DNA from: Adineta ricciae
Taxonomy: Eukaryota > Rotifera > Eurotatoria > Adinetida > Adinetidae
Direction: 5' to 3'
NCBI GenBank assembly: GCA_905250025.1
Contig: CAJNOJ010000001.1
Location: 1,240,001-1,304,000, forward strand
Length of the DNA: 64,000 bases
Positions within the stretch are counted from its first letter, which is position 1; every line of letters starts with the position of its first letter. Of the stretch, positions 40,001 to 52,210 are shown piece by piece. The notes below the pieces were generated by a model. It was not told where the DNA came from, did no database searches, and worked only from the letters and a program-made list of their open reading frames with translations. Both the position numbers and the translations under genes were made by a program.

Positions 40001-43000
40001 TCGAACAACCATACTGGCTAAATATCAAAACGCAATTCGACCTGCAGGTAGAGAGTTCATTCAATTGTGTTTTCATAGCATCTAACGATTATTTCACTGT
40101 TAACTATAGATGAACCAGAGATTCTTCTTGAACTTGTCTACTCCGAACAAATATCAACTGATTCGGAATGCACTGCGTACGTATCATTGACTCGCATAAT
40201 ATCAATCGCATTTCTGCAAGTTTTTTTATAGTCGAGAACGAGCGCGTCGACACCAAGCTCAAACAGCTTCGAATATTATCGTTCGTATTGTTATAAACGA
40301 CAAAATAGCAGTAGATACACCACCAATGTATGATTGTTTCTTTTGTGAAATGTTATCCAATAGTTCATATCCATTTCTAGGCCACTAACAAGTGATTTCG
40401 AAACGCATATTAGTCAAGTTTTTCCATGTTACGTTGTTCGAACACCCGACACAATCAAAATTCAATTATACGAATCTTCAACACGATTACGTTCACCTCT
40501 AGCTGAACTTTACTTACCAATTCCAGAGGCGACCATCACCACTGAAAACTATCAACTACAGCCAGTTGAATTTAGTTCCAATGTACTACGACAATTCAAT
40601 CCAAATCAAACTACGGCTATCGGGGCGGGAATTCCTACACCTATCGAAATCGATGATAAAGAACGTATCTATCTGAACATTGAGGGTATTGTTAATGCAG
40701 GTGTCGCGTGGGGAGTACAAGATGGTGTCGTACTTGTGCCTCCAGACCTTCCAACATCGAAAGCATTTCAAAAGTAATTTCGACAAGAAACGAGAGTTTC
40801 GGGCAGAATAGAATCCCTTTGTTTTTCAGTCGACATATGGCAGGAGGTCTACGACAAGATGTAAACATGCAAGCAGTGAATTTGAGTAATATGAAAAATT
40901 TAATTGATTGGATCAAACAATCGAACCTTGACCCGTACGATCCTGAAAATGCGTTCTTGATAAATCTAATGAAAGTATGTTCGATTAGAGAGCGAATCTT
41001 CGGAGACTTAGCATCTTAATTAGGATTATATGGGTACGCATGGTGATGCACGATTCGAAATCAATGCTTTGCAACATTTTCGTTTGTGGATTGATGAAAA
41101 TGACGAGACTGAACAGCAACGAAAACAAATGGAAATGGATAATTCACTTCGATTCAAGCTTTTGCAAGCGCGAAAAGAAAATCTACCAGATTTTCGCGAT
41201 TATAAACACGTACCACCATACGACTATCTCGTTCGGAAAGAACATGGTGTTTTTAAGGTAAAGATAGGAATACTGCTGTTTGTTTTCTCTTGTTACAAAC
41301 TATGATTGCGGTTGGTAGAGTTTTATGGCACGTCGTCATGAAACAGTTGAAGCAGATGGTATTGAACAACAACTTCAAGAAAAACGACAGACACATATCG
41401 ATGCTGTACGACGCCAGGGAGAAAGACAATTGAGAAAGGTACATTGCCCTATTTCGGCCGATTTGAAACAAAATACTCATATCTAATAGATGCGTGAACA
41501 AGTCCTAGCTCGTTTTGCGTTAACATCAGCTCGAAAATCTTACCAACAAATGGTTGTCGAAGAGACTGTACCAAACATTCAGTAAATCCTTTGATCAATC
41601 TATTGATTGAATACGATTCGTATCTGTATGTGAATAGGGCTCTCAGTGGTTTCTTGTCTAAACTGTATATTGAACCAACACGTCCACTGTATCCTGTTAA
41701 ACGTCGTACCGAGCAGAAGAAAGTAACCAATTTAGCTGTTGCAGCTAATCGAGATGTATTTATCTTGGTGAATTTAATTGGTGCGATTGATTTACCTATT
41801 CGACGTGAAGCGCTCGAAAGGTAATCTAAACTTCTTTAATATGAGCGACGTTGATTTTCACGCCGGCTTTCTTTTTTCTAGTGAGAGAGCAAAAACATCT
41901 AATCGAACAAGAGTGAATGCAGATCGAACAGTAACTTTTGATTGAATTGAGAACATATGATGATACTATGAACTGTATTCATACTTTAGACACTTGTTCG
42001 TCCTTATGTCGAAATACAATTTCAAAAGAAAACATATCGAACAAGTACAGTCGAAGGACCCAATCCTAGTTGGAATGAAGAACTACGTATACCCTTCAGG
42101 TAAAGATTTATTATCTAAATTAAAACATCAAGTTGAACAGAAGCATTATCAAAAAGAGATATCCATTCACGTGAACATAGTTCTTGTCCGTTAGTGTATT
42201 GACAAAATTTCCAAATCCATTCTTGTTTTTCATTGGAATCGAATTGTTGAATGAAATGTGTGGTAAATCGTCTTCGCGTACGATCGAATTTTAATAGCCA
42301 TTGTTGACCGTCACGTGTGAATAACGTTGTATGTTGTTCGTGAGTAATCGCTTTGCCCCAAAGAACGAATTTGAATGCGTTCAGAGAATAGTTTTTCTCA
42401 ATATCATACATAGGTATTAGAGAGTTTTGTTGGATATAGATTGGGATACGATCAAGACGACTTGTATCTTCGTGAATGAATGTATGGGCTTCATGCGTGA
42501 CTGATGTATTGAAAAAATTAATCCAATGTTTTGTAGAACTTTTTGGTAGCCATACACGTTGAGTTTGACCCGGCGCAGGATCTTGTAGAACAGGTGCGAC
42601 AAAGATGTTTGGGCCGAGAAAGTACGTATGAGTGAATAATGCTTCGATATCATCGCAAGGTCGCATTAATGTACCATTACGTCCGAGTGCCGCTTTTGTA
42701 CCTTCACTGTAAAGATAGGGCACCAGTTGATAATGTAAATCGACCCACGATCGATAGATGTTCGTCGTTTCATCATCGAATTTCCATGGTAAATGTTCGC
42801 CGTTGCCACCATTTTCCATAAACGAACTTAAAGCACCGACCGCTGTCCAACGAAGAAACAATTCTTTGGTACGACCCAATGGGCCAGCTTGGTTATCAGC
42901 ACGATAACCACCGATATCAGAACCAAAACCTACATAACCGCGACGACCGCTTTCAAGCATATAACGAAGAGCTGTTTTCAATCCGTCGTAGGTAGCATCT

Positions 43001-45840
43001 TCATCGCCGACCCAACCCATAAAGACGACTTCACGTGGTGAAAAATTCAAATCATTATCCACAGGTCGTGACATAATCAAAGCATCGGGGCCAACTAATC
43101 GACGTAGTATTTGAAACGTATCATTGTAATAAGCGTTGCGATAACGTTCCCATGTGACTCGAGGGTCAAGAAGTTCGATGATATATGGATCAGTGCCATC
43201 AGCCTATCAGAAAAAGGTACCGAATAATCAAGTTTAGAAGAAGAGTTGCATACCTTAAAAGCATGAATAGGTCCAACAGTGTCTAAAAGTCGTTCGATTT
43301 GACTGTGCCACCAGTTCACAGCTTTATCATTGAAATAGTTCAATAAACGTCCGTTTCCATGCCACCATTTGATAGTTTTATTGAATAAGTAGCCATGATC
43401 TTGAGCATATTTAAACGTTTCAGCATCAGTATTGATCATCGAAGTCATCCATAGGACAATGTGTTTATTTTTTGCTCGGAATCCATCTAACATATCTCGA
43501 ATGGTCGGAAAATTCGTTGAATTGAACACGAATGTATTGAAATTCGTTGCCCAACGCGAATCGATGTTCACCGTACCAAATTGGATATTATGACTAACAT
43601 AATCATCGAACATCGCTTGAATATCTTTTTGATTCGAATGAGAATTCGGTAACCAAACCATGTGATAGTGAGCCCATTCTGCATAGGGTAATGGGTCCGA
43701 TGAAATAATCAAAGGACAAAGTAAAAGTAAAAATAATCTTAACACCGTCATTATCGACTAAAATGGGAGTGATCAAAGTGTAATGTTATTTTAAATTGAC
43801 GATTTAAGATGAGAACTATATCATCTGTTTTCGTATTTTCTTTTATCAAGGCCACCGGATAACGACTTTGATGCCAGTTCATTACAACGTTGTCGTGATA
43901 TACTTTACATTAACATCTTCGATCAACTCGATGTCGATTTGCCAACAACAGATCGAGAACGGGATCAAGTTATACGAAAACGTATTGCGAGAAATTGGCT
44001 AGGATCAGTGAAAATTCCGTTCAGTAATATCTATATCAATGGACGAGTAAGAAACTTCGTGAAGCAGATAAAAATAAAAGTGCATTTTTCTCTAGCTGGA
44101 AGGTAGTTATCGGTTAAGTGTGCCCAATCCACTATTAGGTTACGTCAGGGAAAAACTGAATCAATCCAGAATTGAAAACAATGCTGCGCAACTGCCGGCT
44201 AGTGTCCTTCGTATGTTTGTGACAATGGAACCCATCCTAGCGCCACCAGAAACAATTCAACAATCGGTAGGAATGATCTTTCATGCTTGATTATCATTTA
44301 TTTTCTTCTTATTCATCATAGTTCGATAGTACAGAGTCTCTTGCTCTACTTCATCGTGCTCGTGCATGGGTAGAAGAACTAAATAAAAAATTTCCCACTC
44401 GAGATTACAAAGCAACAGTGGCGGATATCAATGGTCGAGCTGTGTTCATTCCACGTTTTCTTCGCCCGTTGCCATTGCCTCCTTTGCCAGGTGCGACAGC
44501 AGACGATGCAACAACAACAACAAGTACTGCAAGTGGAACTGATACTCAGGTAGACTTTGTACATAAAGCGTAATTTAAATTTAAATTGATCTGCGTCTTT
44601 CTAGCAACGCTTGGCTCGTTTTGTTTCATTGATTCCGTTTCTTGCTGACACAATAACTTTTCCAGGAATTTGTGACATTTGGGAAACATCCGATGTAAGT
44701 TATTCCACATAAGTTACAAACTTACCGCATTTGTTTTGCTCTTTAGCAATTCCTCCGCACAATGGCCGGCGATGACGAAGAACACGCTGTTCTATTGAAT
44801 AATTACTTCCTACGACTAAATAGAAAAAGCTGGATTGCAATGGGTATGCTAAAAATCGTCGTATTTGCAGCATGCTTCTCAACACCTTTTCTGTAGGTGT
44901 ATCAATCTACAGTGGTCCATGCTGTTTTGTTTTGACAAAAGAAGATACACAACGTTTTCCGACTTGTTGGAGTGTAGCAGACGGACATGATGCCGCGACA
45001 ATTGATACATGGAATCCAATTCGAAGTATTTATTTATTAGCCAATGAAGAGAACGTGAGTTTAATCCTTTTCTTCATTACTAATCATTAGTATTCATTCG
45101 TTTTAATATCTTAGATTTGGGCTAATATACAAGAACAAGATTTGCCTTCGAGAATGAGCTTCGATGTCACAAATGCCAAGCAGTGGAAACCATTTTTTGA
45201 TCGTTCATTTCCACGCGACGTAGCACAGTGGTCATCTGTACAGGTTTGTAGTCATATTTTTTGTTTGAATGGATATATTTTAGTTGCTTTTGCAGCCAAG
45301 CGACATAAATTACGAACAGACACGTGATGAGGATGTTCAATCACTTGAGAAGCATATCCTCGAAGTATTGCGTCACAAATTTGTCGAATGGCGTGAACCT
45401 AATGTCACACGTTGGCATTGGGCTTGTCAAAAACGCCTACAGGCAATCCTTAAACGGTAAAATGCTTTTACTATGATAAAGATTGGCTATGCCGTTTATT
45501 TTTCTAGCAAAGAAATACAGTCCTCAGTCGGACACGGTAATACCAATGATATTGAGCAAGAACTAGCTGAATTTCAAGGAATGCACGAAGTAAGACGGTT
45601 TAATTCTCATCATGCCTATGTACCATCGTCTTTTTTTTGTCTTAGATTACTGGATTTCCTCTACAAATGCCGTACAGTAATGTTCAGACGATCGTGGATG
45701 CCGTTTATTCCACTAAAATCTTCGAACATTCAACCAATGATATCGAATTCGCATTAGCTGTTCATATTCATCCGTATCCGAATAATATTCTTGCCGTTTG
45801 GATTTACTTAGCACACTTAGTACGAAAGACAGCTGTTTAA
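37024..45840 (+). CDS. CC2D2A: CC2D2A homologue, ciliary transition-zone protein
   Basis: Component of the MKS/B9 transition-zone complex that gates the base of cilia. About 25-30 short exons; the first codes just ME and two bases of Pro (37024-37031), the second (37083-37648) a basic/acidic low-complexity region. Mid-protein coiled-coil segments (near 39370-39750) precede a CC2D2A-specific domain ([49 protein letters not shown]), a C2 domain interrupted by a 1751-bp intron ([15 protein letters not shown] | [42 protein letters not shown]), and the transglutaminase-like C-terminus ([60 protein letters not shown]). Stop at 45840. The large intron contains a complete antisense GH31 gene. Human mutations cause Joubert/Meckel syndromes (family knowledge). 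Confidence 0.95.
42107..42112 (-). terminator. Poly(A) signal of the nested GH31 gene
   Basis: Read on the minus strand, AATAAA begins 2 nt after the GH31 stop codon. Normal cleavage 10-30 nt on would fall in the CC2D2A exon that ends at 42099. Confidence 0.55.
42115..43751 (-). CDS. Secreted GH31-family glycosidase nested in a CC2D2A intron
   Basis: Predicted alpha-glycosidase of glycoside hydrolase family 31, 528 residues in two exons (43254-43751 and 42115-43203) with a 50-bp GT-AG intron. The N-terminus is a clear signal peptide ([20 protein letters not shown]) followed at once by the TIM barrel ([15 protein letters not shown]), so the N-terminal beta-sandwich domain of most GH31 enzymes is missing. 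The nucleophile region reads [11 protein letters not shown], split at AFK|ADG by the intron; the acid/base region is [25 protein letters not shown] and [10 protein letters not shown] are further GH31 landmarks. C-terminal beta domains follow ([33 protein letters not shown]). The gene fits wholly in host intron 42100-43850. An acceptor-like TTTTAG lies 6 nt before the ATG. Exact substrate unknown; the reduced domain layout may indicate horizontal origin (inference). Confidence 0.92.
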
Positions 45841-46273
45841 AATTCTCTCATGGGTAGCATGCTTTGTTTGTGTACTTAATCGAATTTGTTTTTTTTAAAT
45901 ATTTACGTAATAAAACTAGAAGATGCTATTTGATTAGTAGTTTAGAAAAGTTCGGTGTGATTGAAATTTTGATGTTGTTTATTTTATTTTAAACTGAATA
46001 GATCGAAGGTTTTTGTTTCACACTCTCACATTAGAATAAGCGATGAAAAAAAAACGAAAGAGAAAAGAAGACAAAGCGACGCACATACGTTCTTCGGATT
46101 GTTGCCTAACTAAGCCATAACAATTGGAAAGAAACGAAAACAAAACAAGCGGAAATAAATTAGTTAAGTGAACGACAGATCGACAATAGCAACAAGTAAA
46201 ACAATTGACTAGTATTATCAGTTATCGTTACATGGAATGATGAATACAAAGATCGTAGTACCAAAGTTCACTT
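45841..46273. other. Convergent spacer with poly(A) signal for CC2D2A
   Basis: 3' UTRs of CC2D2A (+) and HYOU1 (-). AATAAA at 45909-45914, 69 bp after the CC2D2A stop, is the likely polyadenylation signal. No gene seen. Confidence 0.6.
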
Positions 46274-49200
46274 TTACAAATCAGTACGTTCTTCTACAAC
46301 AAAGGAATGAAATATTGATGTGAAGATTTTCATAAAAAAGAATGCTTACGCTCGTTTGTTGGTTCAGCTGTTGTCGTTGTTGTTTCTTCACTTTCTGTCT
46401 CGGACGGCTCAGGAGTTGGTGTTGTAGTTGATGTTTCTTCTTGTTCAACAGGTTTTGTGTCATTTTGAACAGGAATTTTCGGTGTTGTTGTTGTAGTTTT
46501 GGGTTTTGGTACGAATCGTTGGGCTTTACCGAGTAAGTAATTGGTTTCACGTTTGAGTAAATTGATTTTATCGTCGAAATCAGTTGATAAATACTTTGGT
46601 GTTTCGGTTGGTAATAGTTTTGCAAATGCATCGACGACTTCATCGCGCCATGTCTGAAAAACCCCGAACATTTCATTTCTCAATCATCAAAAGGGTGAAC
46701 TTACGTAAGTTTCTTTGACTATTTTGTGAAGTGCATCAATCTCTGCATCTGTGAATGGCTTTTCATCGTCTTCTTTTTTCAAAAATAGAATGCGTGTGGC
46801 TTGAACGAAATGTTCAGTAGCATTTAGTGCATCTTTGAGTTCTTTGAGTTTCTGTGGGCGTAGATCAACTTCGCGCACACGCAATTTCAATCCTTTTGTT
46901 AATGCTTTTAGTTCATCTAATTTTGATTTCAATGTCTAGTAGAAAAGAGTCGAGTCAGTAGTCCAGGAAAAGTCTTTTCTCACTTTAACATCAGCCGTGA
47001 TACCATCGTCCCATAACCATGCATCAACTTCAGTTAACTTGTCGCTGATTTGTGTGTGATCGTCAGTAGTGAGTGCTTTTTTGTAATGGACATCATGTTC
47101 AAGTTTATCACGCATGTCGTAAATAAACGATTCGAGATTGTTTTTCGCAGTGGCTAATGCTAAAGCCTGTCGATCGTGTTCGTCCAAAGCAATTAATCTA
47201 TAGGAGAAATTCGGTGACTTTTTTAAGTGATGGAAGGATTTACTTCTTTTGCGAGTTGGCTTGAGCTTCTGGTGTTGGATCAGCGTAATCACGTGATTCA
47301 ACTTGAAACTCCAATGCTTCTCGGATGGTGATCATCTTTGGTGGTGGTTTGGTTGTAGTTGTGGTTGTCGTTTCAGTTGTCGTTGTTGTATTCGCATTTT
47401 CGGTTGAATTTGTAGCTTCTATTCGAATGAAATATTTATAGAATAGTTACAATCTACGAGACAAACCTTTCTCATCGACTGGTTTAGTTTCTTGTTCAGT
47501 GGCATTTGTTTCGGTATTATTCTGAAAGAAGATTCATTGCTATTTTGTATTATAGATGAATATGGTCTTACTCCGATGGGAGCTTCTTCAGTAGTCGTGT
47601 TGGTTGAATTGTTATTCCCATCTTCCGATGATCCACTACGTGCTGAGAAGAAACTGGAGATCTTGCTGCCTAATTCTATAAAATCACAGCGAGTGATTGA
47701 ATCTTCTGAGAGATACATGAAAACAAACTGACTTGACAGCGTTGATGCATCTTCCTCAGTAGTATTTCGATCTGCTTCGGTTTCTTTTCGTTCGAAGGTA
47801 AATTCTATCTATGAATTCATCAAACGAAAGTCAAAGAAGTATATCTTTATGTAGGACATACTCGATCCAAACTGAGAAGACAGTTTTCATCGAGTTGGAA
47901 ATGGGCCTTAATGCCTTTCGATTCAGCTGTATCTTTATGTTTTTCATAAGCTGCACGAGCACCAGTTACACTGACATGAAGTAATTCTGTTTGACCGAGT
48001 GCTCTACAAGAATAATAAAAATCGCACCTATACTTATCATCGCTTGATTGTTTACCGTTTGTCAGTAGTAGAAAGATGTGAAACGTCACCATAGTGAACA
48101 TCGAATGAGAAATCATCCGTATGTCGATTGAATGTCATCACCTTTCGATTTGGATAAAGATTATTTCGATTGAATAATGTCCGATCAACCAGCTTCTGTT
48201 CTGAACTTTCCGATGAACTGCTATCGGTATGTCGTTCGAATTGAACGTTAATAGGATATTGATTGGCATCTTTGATGAGAAATTTCTTCACACGGTAACC
48301 TTTGGAAAGGGCAGCAGCTTGATACACTGCGCCCATCGCAGCCGCCTCATCGGTATTCAAACTTTTGCCAAGGTCAATTCTAGAGAAATGAATTCATGAA
48401 GTCTTTGACTCTTTCGAAGAAAAGTAACCTACCCGCCGAGTGATTTAGCTAATTCATCTTGAACACGAGGAATGCGCGTTGCACCACCGAACAAAAGTAC
48501 TTGTTGAATTTCACTCTAGAAAAACAATCACTCAATGATGTCTTGCGATCTCGCGAGAAAATTCTTACCAGTGTTATTTCACTGGCATTGAGAGCCTCTT
48601 CAATAGGTCGTCGAACTCGTTGAAAGAGATCTTTGCATAAATCTTCGAATTGCTCACGTGTAATTCGTTGTTTCAAATCGATTTCATCCACTAAACCTTC
48701 GACCTGTGCTGTGTATTCGTTGTTGGCACTTAGAACATATTTAGCACGTTCAGCTTCACGGAATAATTTGGTTAAAGCTTTCGCATTCTTCGACAGATCG
48801 ATGTTGGGGTGCTGCTCTTGAAATTTCTTAGCTAAATAATCACGTAAACGTATTTGAAATTCTAAACCACCTAGATCCCGATCGAATGCGATCGATTTTA
48901 TTGTTAATTGTGGTACTTCTTCAAGGTAACCATTTTCTTTGATTTTAACAATATGAAACGTCGCAATTGTGCATATTGTTGACTGTGATCCCATGTCATA
49001 AAACAAATAAGTTGAGCCAGTTGCATTGAAATCTTTACGACGAAAGATGCCATAATTAAGTGCAACAGCGGTGTTATCGTTCATTAATTGGAGTAGTTTG
49101 ATATTAGCTAATTCGCATGCACGTTTCACAGCCCGTCGTTCAGCTTGAGTAAAGTATGGTGGAATAGTGATAACAGCAGAATCAACCGATTGTTCAGCAA

Positions 49201-49825
49201 AATCTGATGCGTATTCACGAGCTTTTTTCAATATCATCGCAAGAAGTTCTTCGATAGTATAGTTCGTTTCACTAGAAGAAGAAATCCAATGTCTACTCGA
49301 ACGGATGAATATCGAAATACATACCTATCGTGTTCGAAAACGAGTTCACTTGTATGTGCGTCTGTTTTTAATTTATAGTATGGAAAACGTTGTAAATATT
49401 GTTCAATAACTGGATTATTTAATGATTTGCCAACTAATTCCCGTAAGTACATGTACGATTGCGCTGGAATTTTACTTGACTAGGAAGAAAACAGAGAAGC
49501 ATGACGAAATAACAAAATAATCATTCATTTCATACTCGAGAGATAGCCGCTTCACCAAATTCTCGATCTTTGCCTTTGATAGCAACAATCACGGGTGTTT
49601 TTCGCCGACTTTCCCTACGAAAGCAAAGAAATCAAATCAACGAATCGATGGAAAGTAAACTTACTTATTTAAAGCAATCTCCATCGGTATTCCAGGTTTC
49701 ACAATCGCAATCTTCATAAATTCCGTACCAAGATCGACTGACATCACAGCAAGACTATCGACTGTGAAGACAATCGACATGGTAAAAAGAATAAAAATAC
49801 TAACAATCGTCTTTGGGCGGATCAT
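46274..49825 (-). CDS. HYOU1: HYOU1 (GRP170/ORP150), ER Hsp110-type chaperone
   Basis: Large Hsp70-related chaperone of the ER lumen and nucleotide-exchange factor for BiP. The start at 49825 gives a signal peptide ([20 protein letters not shown]) before [20 protein letters not shown]. The ATPase domain carries [33 protein letters not shown], the phosphate loop [59 protein letters not shown] and [21 protein letters not shown] beta substrate domain and an extended acidic/Thr-rich loop follow (TTEEAPIG, poly-Thr runs near 47340-47400), then the helical lid (46690-47300), a second Thr/Glu-rich stretch and a last exon coding QERTDL (stop at 46274). The tail RTDL replaces the NDEL/KDEL-type retrieval signal. 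HEXIM ends 112 bp upstream on the same strand; an acceptor-like TTCTAG lies 9 nt before the ATG. Confidence 0.96.
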
Positions 49826-49937
49826 ATTTATGATCTAGAACAGAATAAAGAAAAGAAGGATTCACCGTGGATTGTACACATATACATATATCTTTTTACA
49901 ACAAGATTTTATGCTAACAAGAAATAAACAAGACAAT

Positions 49938-51222
49938 TTAGGATTGAACAATCTGTTGTTCATTGCCATTATTTTCTGAAGGATTTCCTTCGGCTAATGG
50001 TTCGTTCATTTCTGTTTGATTTGTAGACGGAGGTGGAGATGGAGCTGAGGCATGTGCATCATCAGCGAGAGGAATTGTATCCTCTTCGTTCTTGGAATCG
50101 TTTTGTTGTTGATCGGGAATCGGAGATTGCATCTAGGAAAAGTAAAAACAAGTATAACTATCACGATAGACAAGTGTTCTAGTACGTACTCGTGAGTCAT
50201 CGTCGTTGACTTGATTTCCTTCCTCGTTCGTTGAACGATTTTGATTGCCATTATGTGCTGATGTTACTTCGTACAGGTGTTGTTGTACATCACGTAAACG
50301 TTTTTCAACTTCACTTTTCTCATATTGTAAACGGTCAATATTTGCACAAAGTGACAAGACTTCGTTCAGTAGGTTAGCGCGACTAAATGCAGCATAGCGT
50401 TCGTATCGACATTGATAATAGATATCGTTGAAATCACTATCACCGGAGGGATCAACACCACCGATACCAAAATCTTGATTGCTTTCAGTATCATCACTTT
50501 GAGCATCGACATCGCCCATGTCAAACAGTTGATCGTAAGGGAGTGAGGGTGGATTTTGTGTCGTTGATGGTGAAGAATCTGAAATAGCCGAAAAATTTAC
50601 TTCAGCTTACTAAGGAAATGCATGTATGGCCTACTTGTTTGATGTGTTGGAGTTGGCGTAGCTATAGATGAAGGTGTTTGTCGATTATGGTCACGTATAA
50701 GAAATTGTGTTGTATTCGACGGTGCAAGTACATCGAGTTTCTTTTTATCTCGTTGTACTTGTGCTGAATGAATCAATTCGTACTCGGATTGCGACATACC
50801 AGGTGGTGTACCTTAAGATAAAGAAAAATCAGTTATGAATTGTTGCGAGTCATCTACTTCTATTCACCCATCAATGCTGCCGGAGTACGTGGAATTGGAT
50901 GAGCTGGTCGATAGGAGCGCTGTTGTTGAGGTGGTAATGGTTGTCGAAATGGGTAAGGATGATAACGAGAACCGGCAGCCGGACGTTGTTGTCGATGAGT
51001 CGGCGCCGATCCACGACCAGTACGGTTTCCACCACCACGTTGATGATGTTTCATTCCACCGATCCCACTTGCTGACTGTTGGTACGCGCCAATACTACCA
51101 CCGCCATATCGTAAGGGTGGCGGACCAGATAGTAAGGGTACAGGTGGTAAAGACGAAGAATACATCATAGGCATTCGTGTCGAATTGCCACGACGTTGCT
51201 GTTGTTGTCCAACTGGATGCAT
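49938..51222 (-). CDS. HEXIM1: HEXIM homologue, 7SK-dependent P-TEFb inhibitor
   Basis: Predicted inhibitor of the elongation kinase CDK9/cyclin T. Five exons. The N-terminus (start 51222, MHPVGQQQQRRGNSTRMPMM) is Gln/Gly/Arg/Pro-rich with HHQRGGGNRTGRG. Exon 2 carries SEYELIHSAQVQRDKKKLDV followed by APSNTTQFLIRDHNRQ, matching the HEXIM kinase-inhibitory motif PYNTTQFLM. An acidic stretch (DVDAQSDDTESNQD) precedes YYQCRYERYAAFSRANLLNE and a leucine-rich coiled coil (LSLCANIDRLQYEKSEVEKR), as in the HEXIM cyclin-T-binding domain. A low-complexity acidic tail ends at 49938. The canonical basic RNA-binding run next to the inhibitory motif is much reduced (DKKKL), so 7SK binding may rely on the N-terminal Arg/Gly region (inference). 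HEXIM1 and HEXIM2 are vertebrate duplicates; the symbol marks the family. Confidence 0.85.
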
Positions 51223-52210
51223 TTAACTGGAGGAAACTACTACTTATTTATTGCGCAAATAAGATACTGTAATGAAATCAAATGAAGAAACGATGATGCG
51301 GATCAACTCGGCATAATATAGTTGGTTGATTTGTTTCATTTGTTGAGAAAATAAGAATAACAAATCAGATTCAAAATGATAACCTCCGACTATGCAATAC
51401 CAATACGCGATAGATGGGGTGAGTAGTTACACATTGTCGAAACTATGCCAGTTTTGCGTTATATGAACACGATAGAGTAAATTTGAAAATTTATTATCAT
51501 ACGACTACGAAAGCCATTATTTCGTCTTATTCCAGACGTTAGTTCGTATTGACCTATTTAAATTTCGTACTAATTATGATAATTGTACTGAGTACACCTC
51601 TGCCTACCTCTGTCTTTCGATCGATACAGTGTACAATTTGTGATTCATGTTGTCAATTGAATAGATGTCTATAGATATCTGTATTCAAAAAATCTTTGAA
51701 TGAACATAAACAACGATAAGCTTTACGCTCTACTCATTGACCAAACATCGTTAAATTTTCATTTCAATAACACTAAATGTTGTCCTCTTCAGAATAATTA
51801 TGCGTTGTCTGTTACTGCTTAAGCACGGATTTCCACTCCCTTTCAATATAGAGTTGAAGATTTCATCTAGGCATTTTGATGAAAGAACTGCTTCGAGTAT
51901 CCAAGCATCCTTTTAGTATGCATGCGAGGCACACTTCTTTTTTTTCAAATATTTCAAATAAAACTAATCAGAAATTTAATATGTCATTATAAATTAATAA
52001 GTTCTTCACGACACTAAACGCCTGAACTCTATTTCGAGAGATCTTTATCTCGTTGCTCTTTTTCTCTTTTATAATAACACGCATTCGCCTTTTCCACTAC
52101 TTCCTGTTAATGCGTACCCGTCTGGAAAAATAATCGGTGCGTTTGATCGTTTTCCTCGAAAATAGACATTAGTTCGTAAAAATTTATCAGTTGCCATTCC
52201 AATACTTATC
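51223..52210. other. Divergent promoter region
   Basis: Separates HEXIM (-) and a peptide GPCR (+). AT-rich; no gene, repeat or RNA recognised. A CCTCCAG acceptor-like site lies 4 nt before the HEXIM ATG. Confidence 0.5.

Noticed and set aside
44379-44564. Cys-rich 61-codon minus-strand frame
   Set aside because: The Cys run is the reverse of the Thr codon run (ACAACAACA) in a CC2D2A exon.
50835-51170. 111-codon plus-strand open frame
   Set aside because: Opposite strand of HEXIM exon 1; the biased composition explains the lack of stops.
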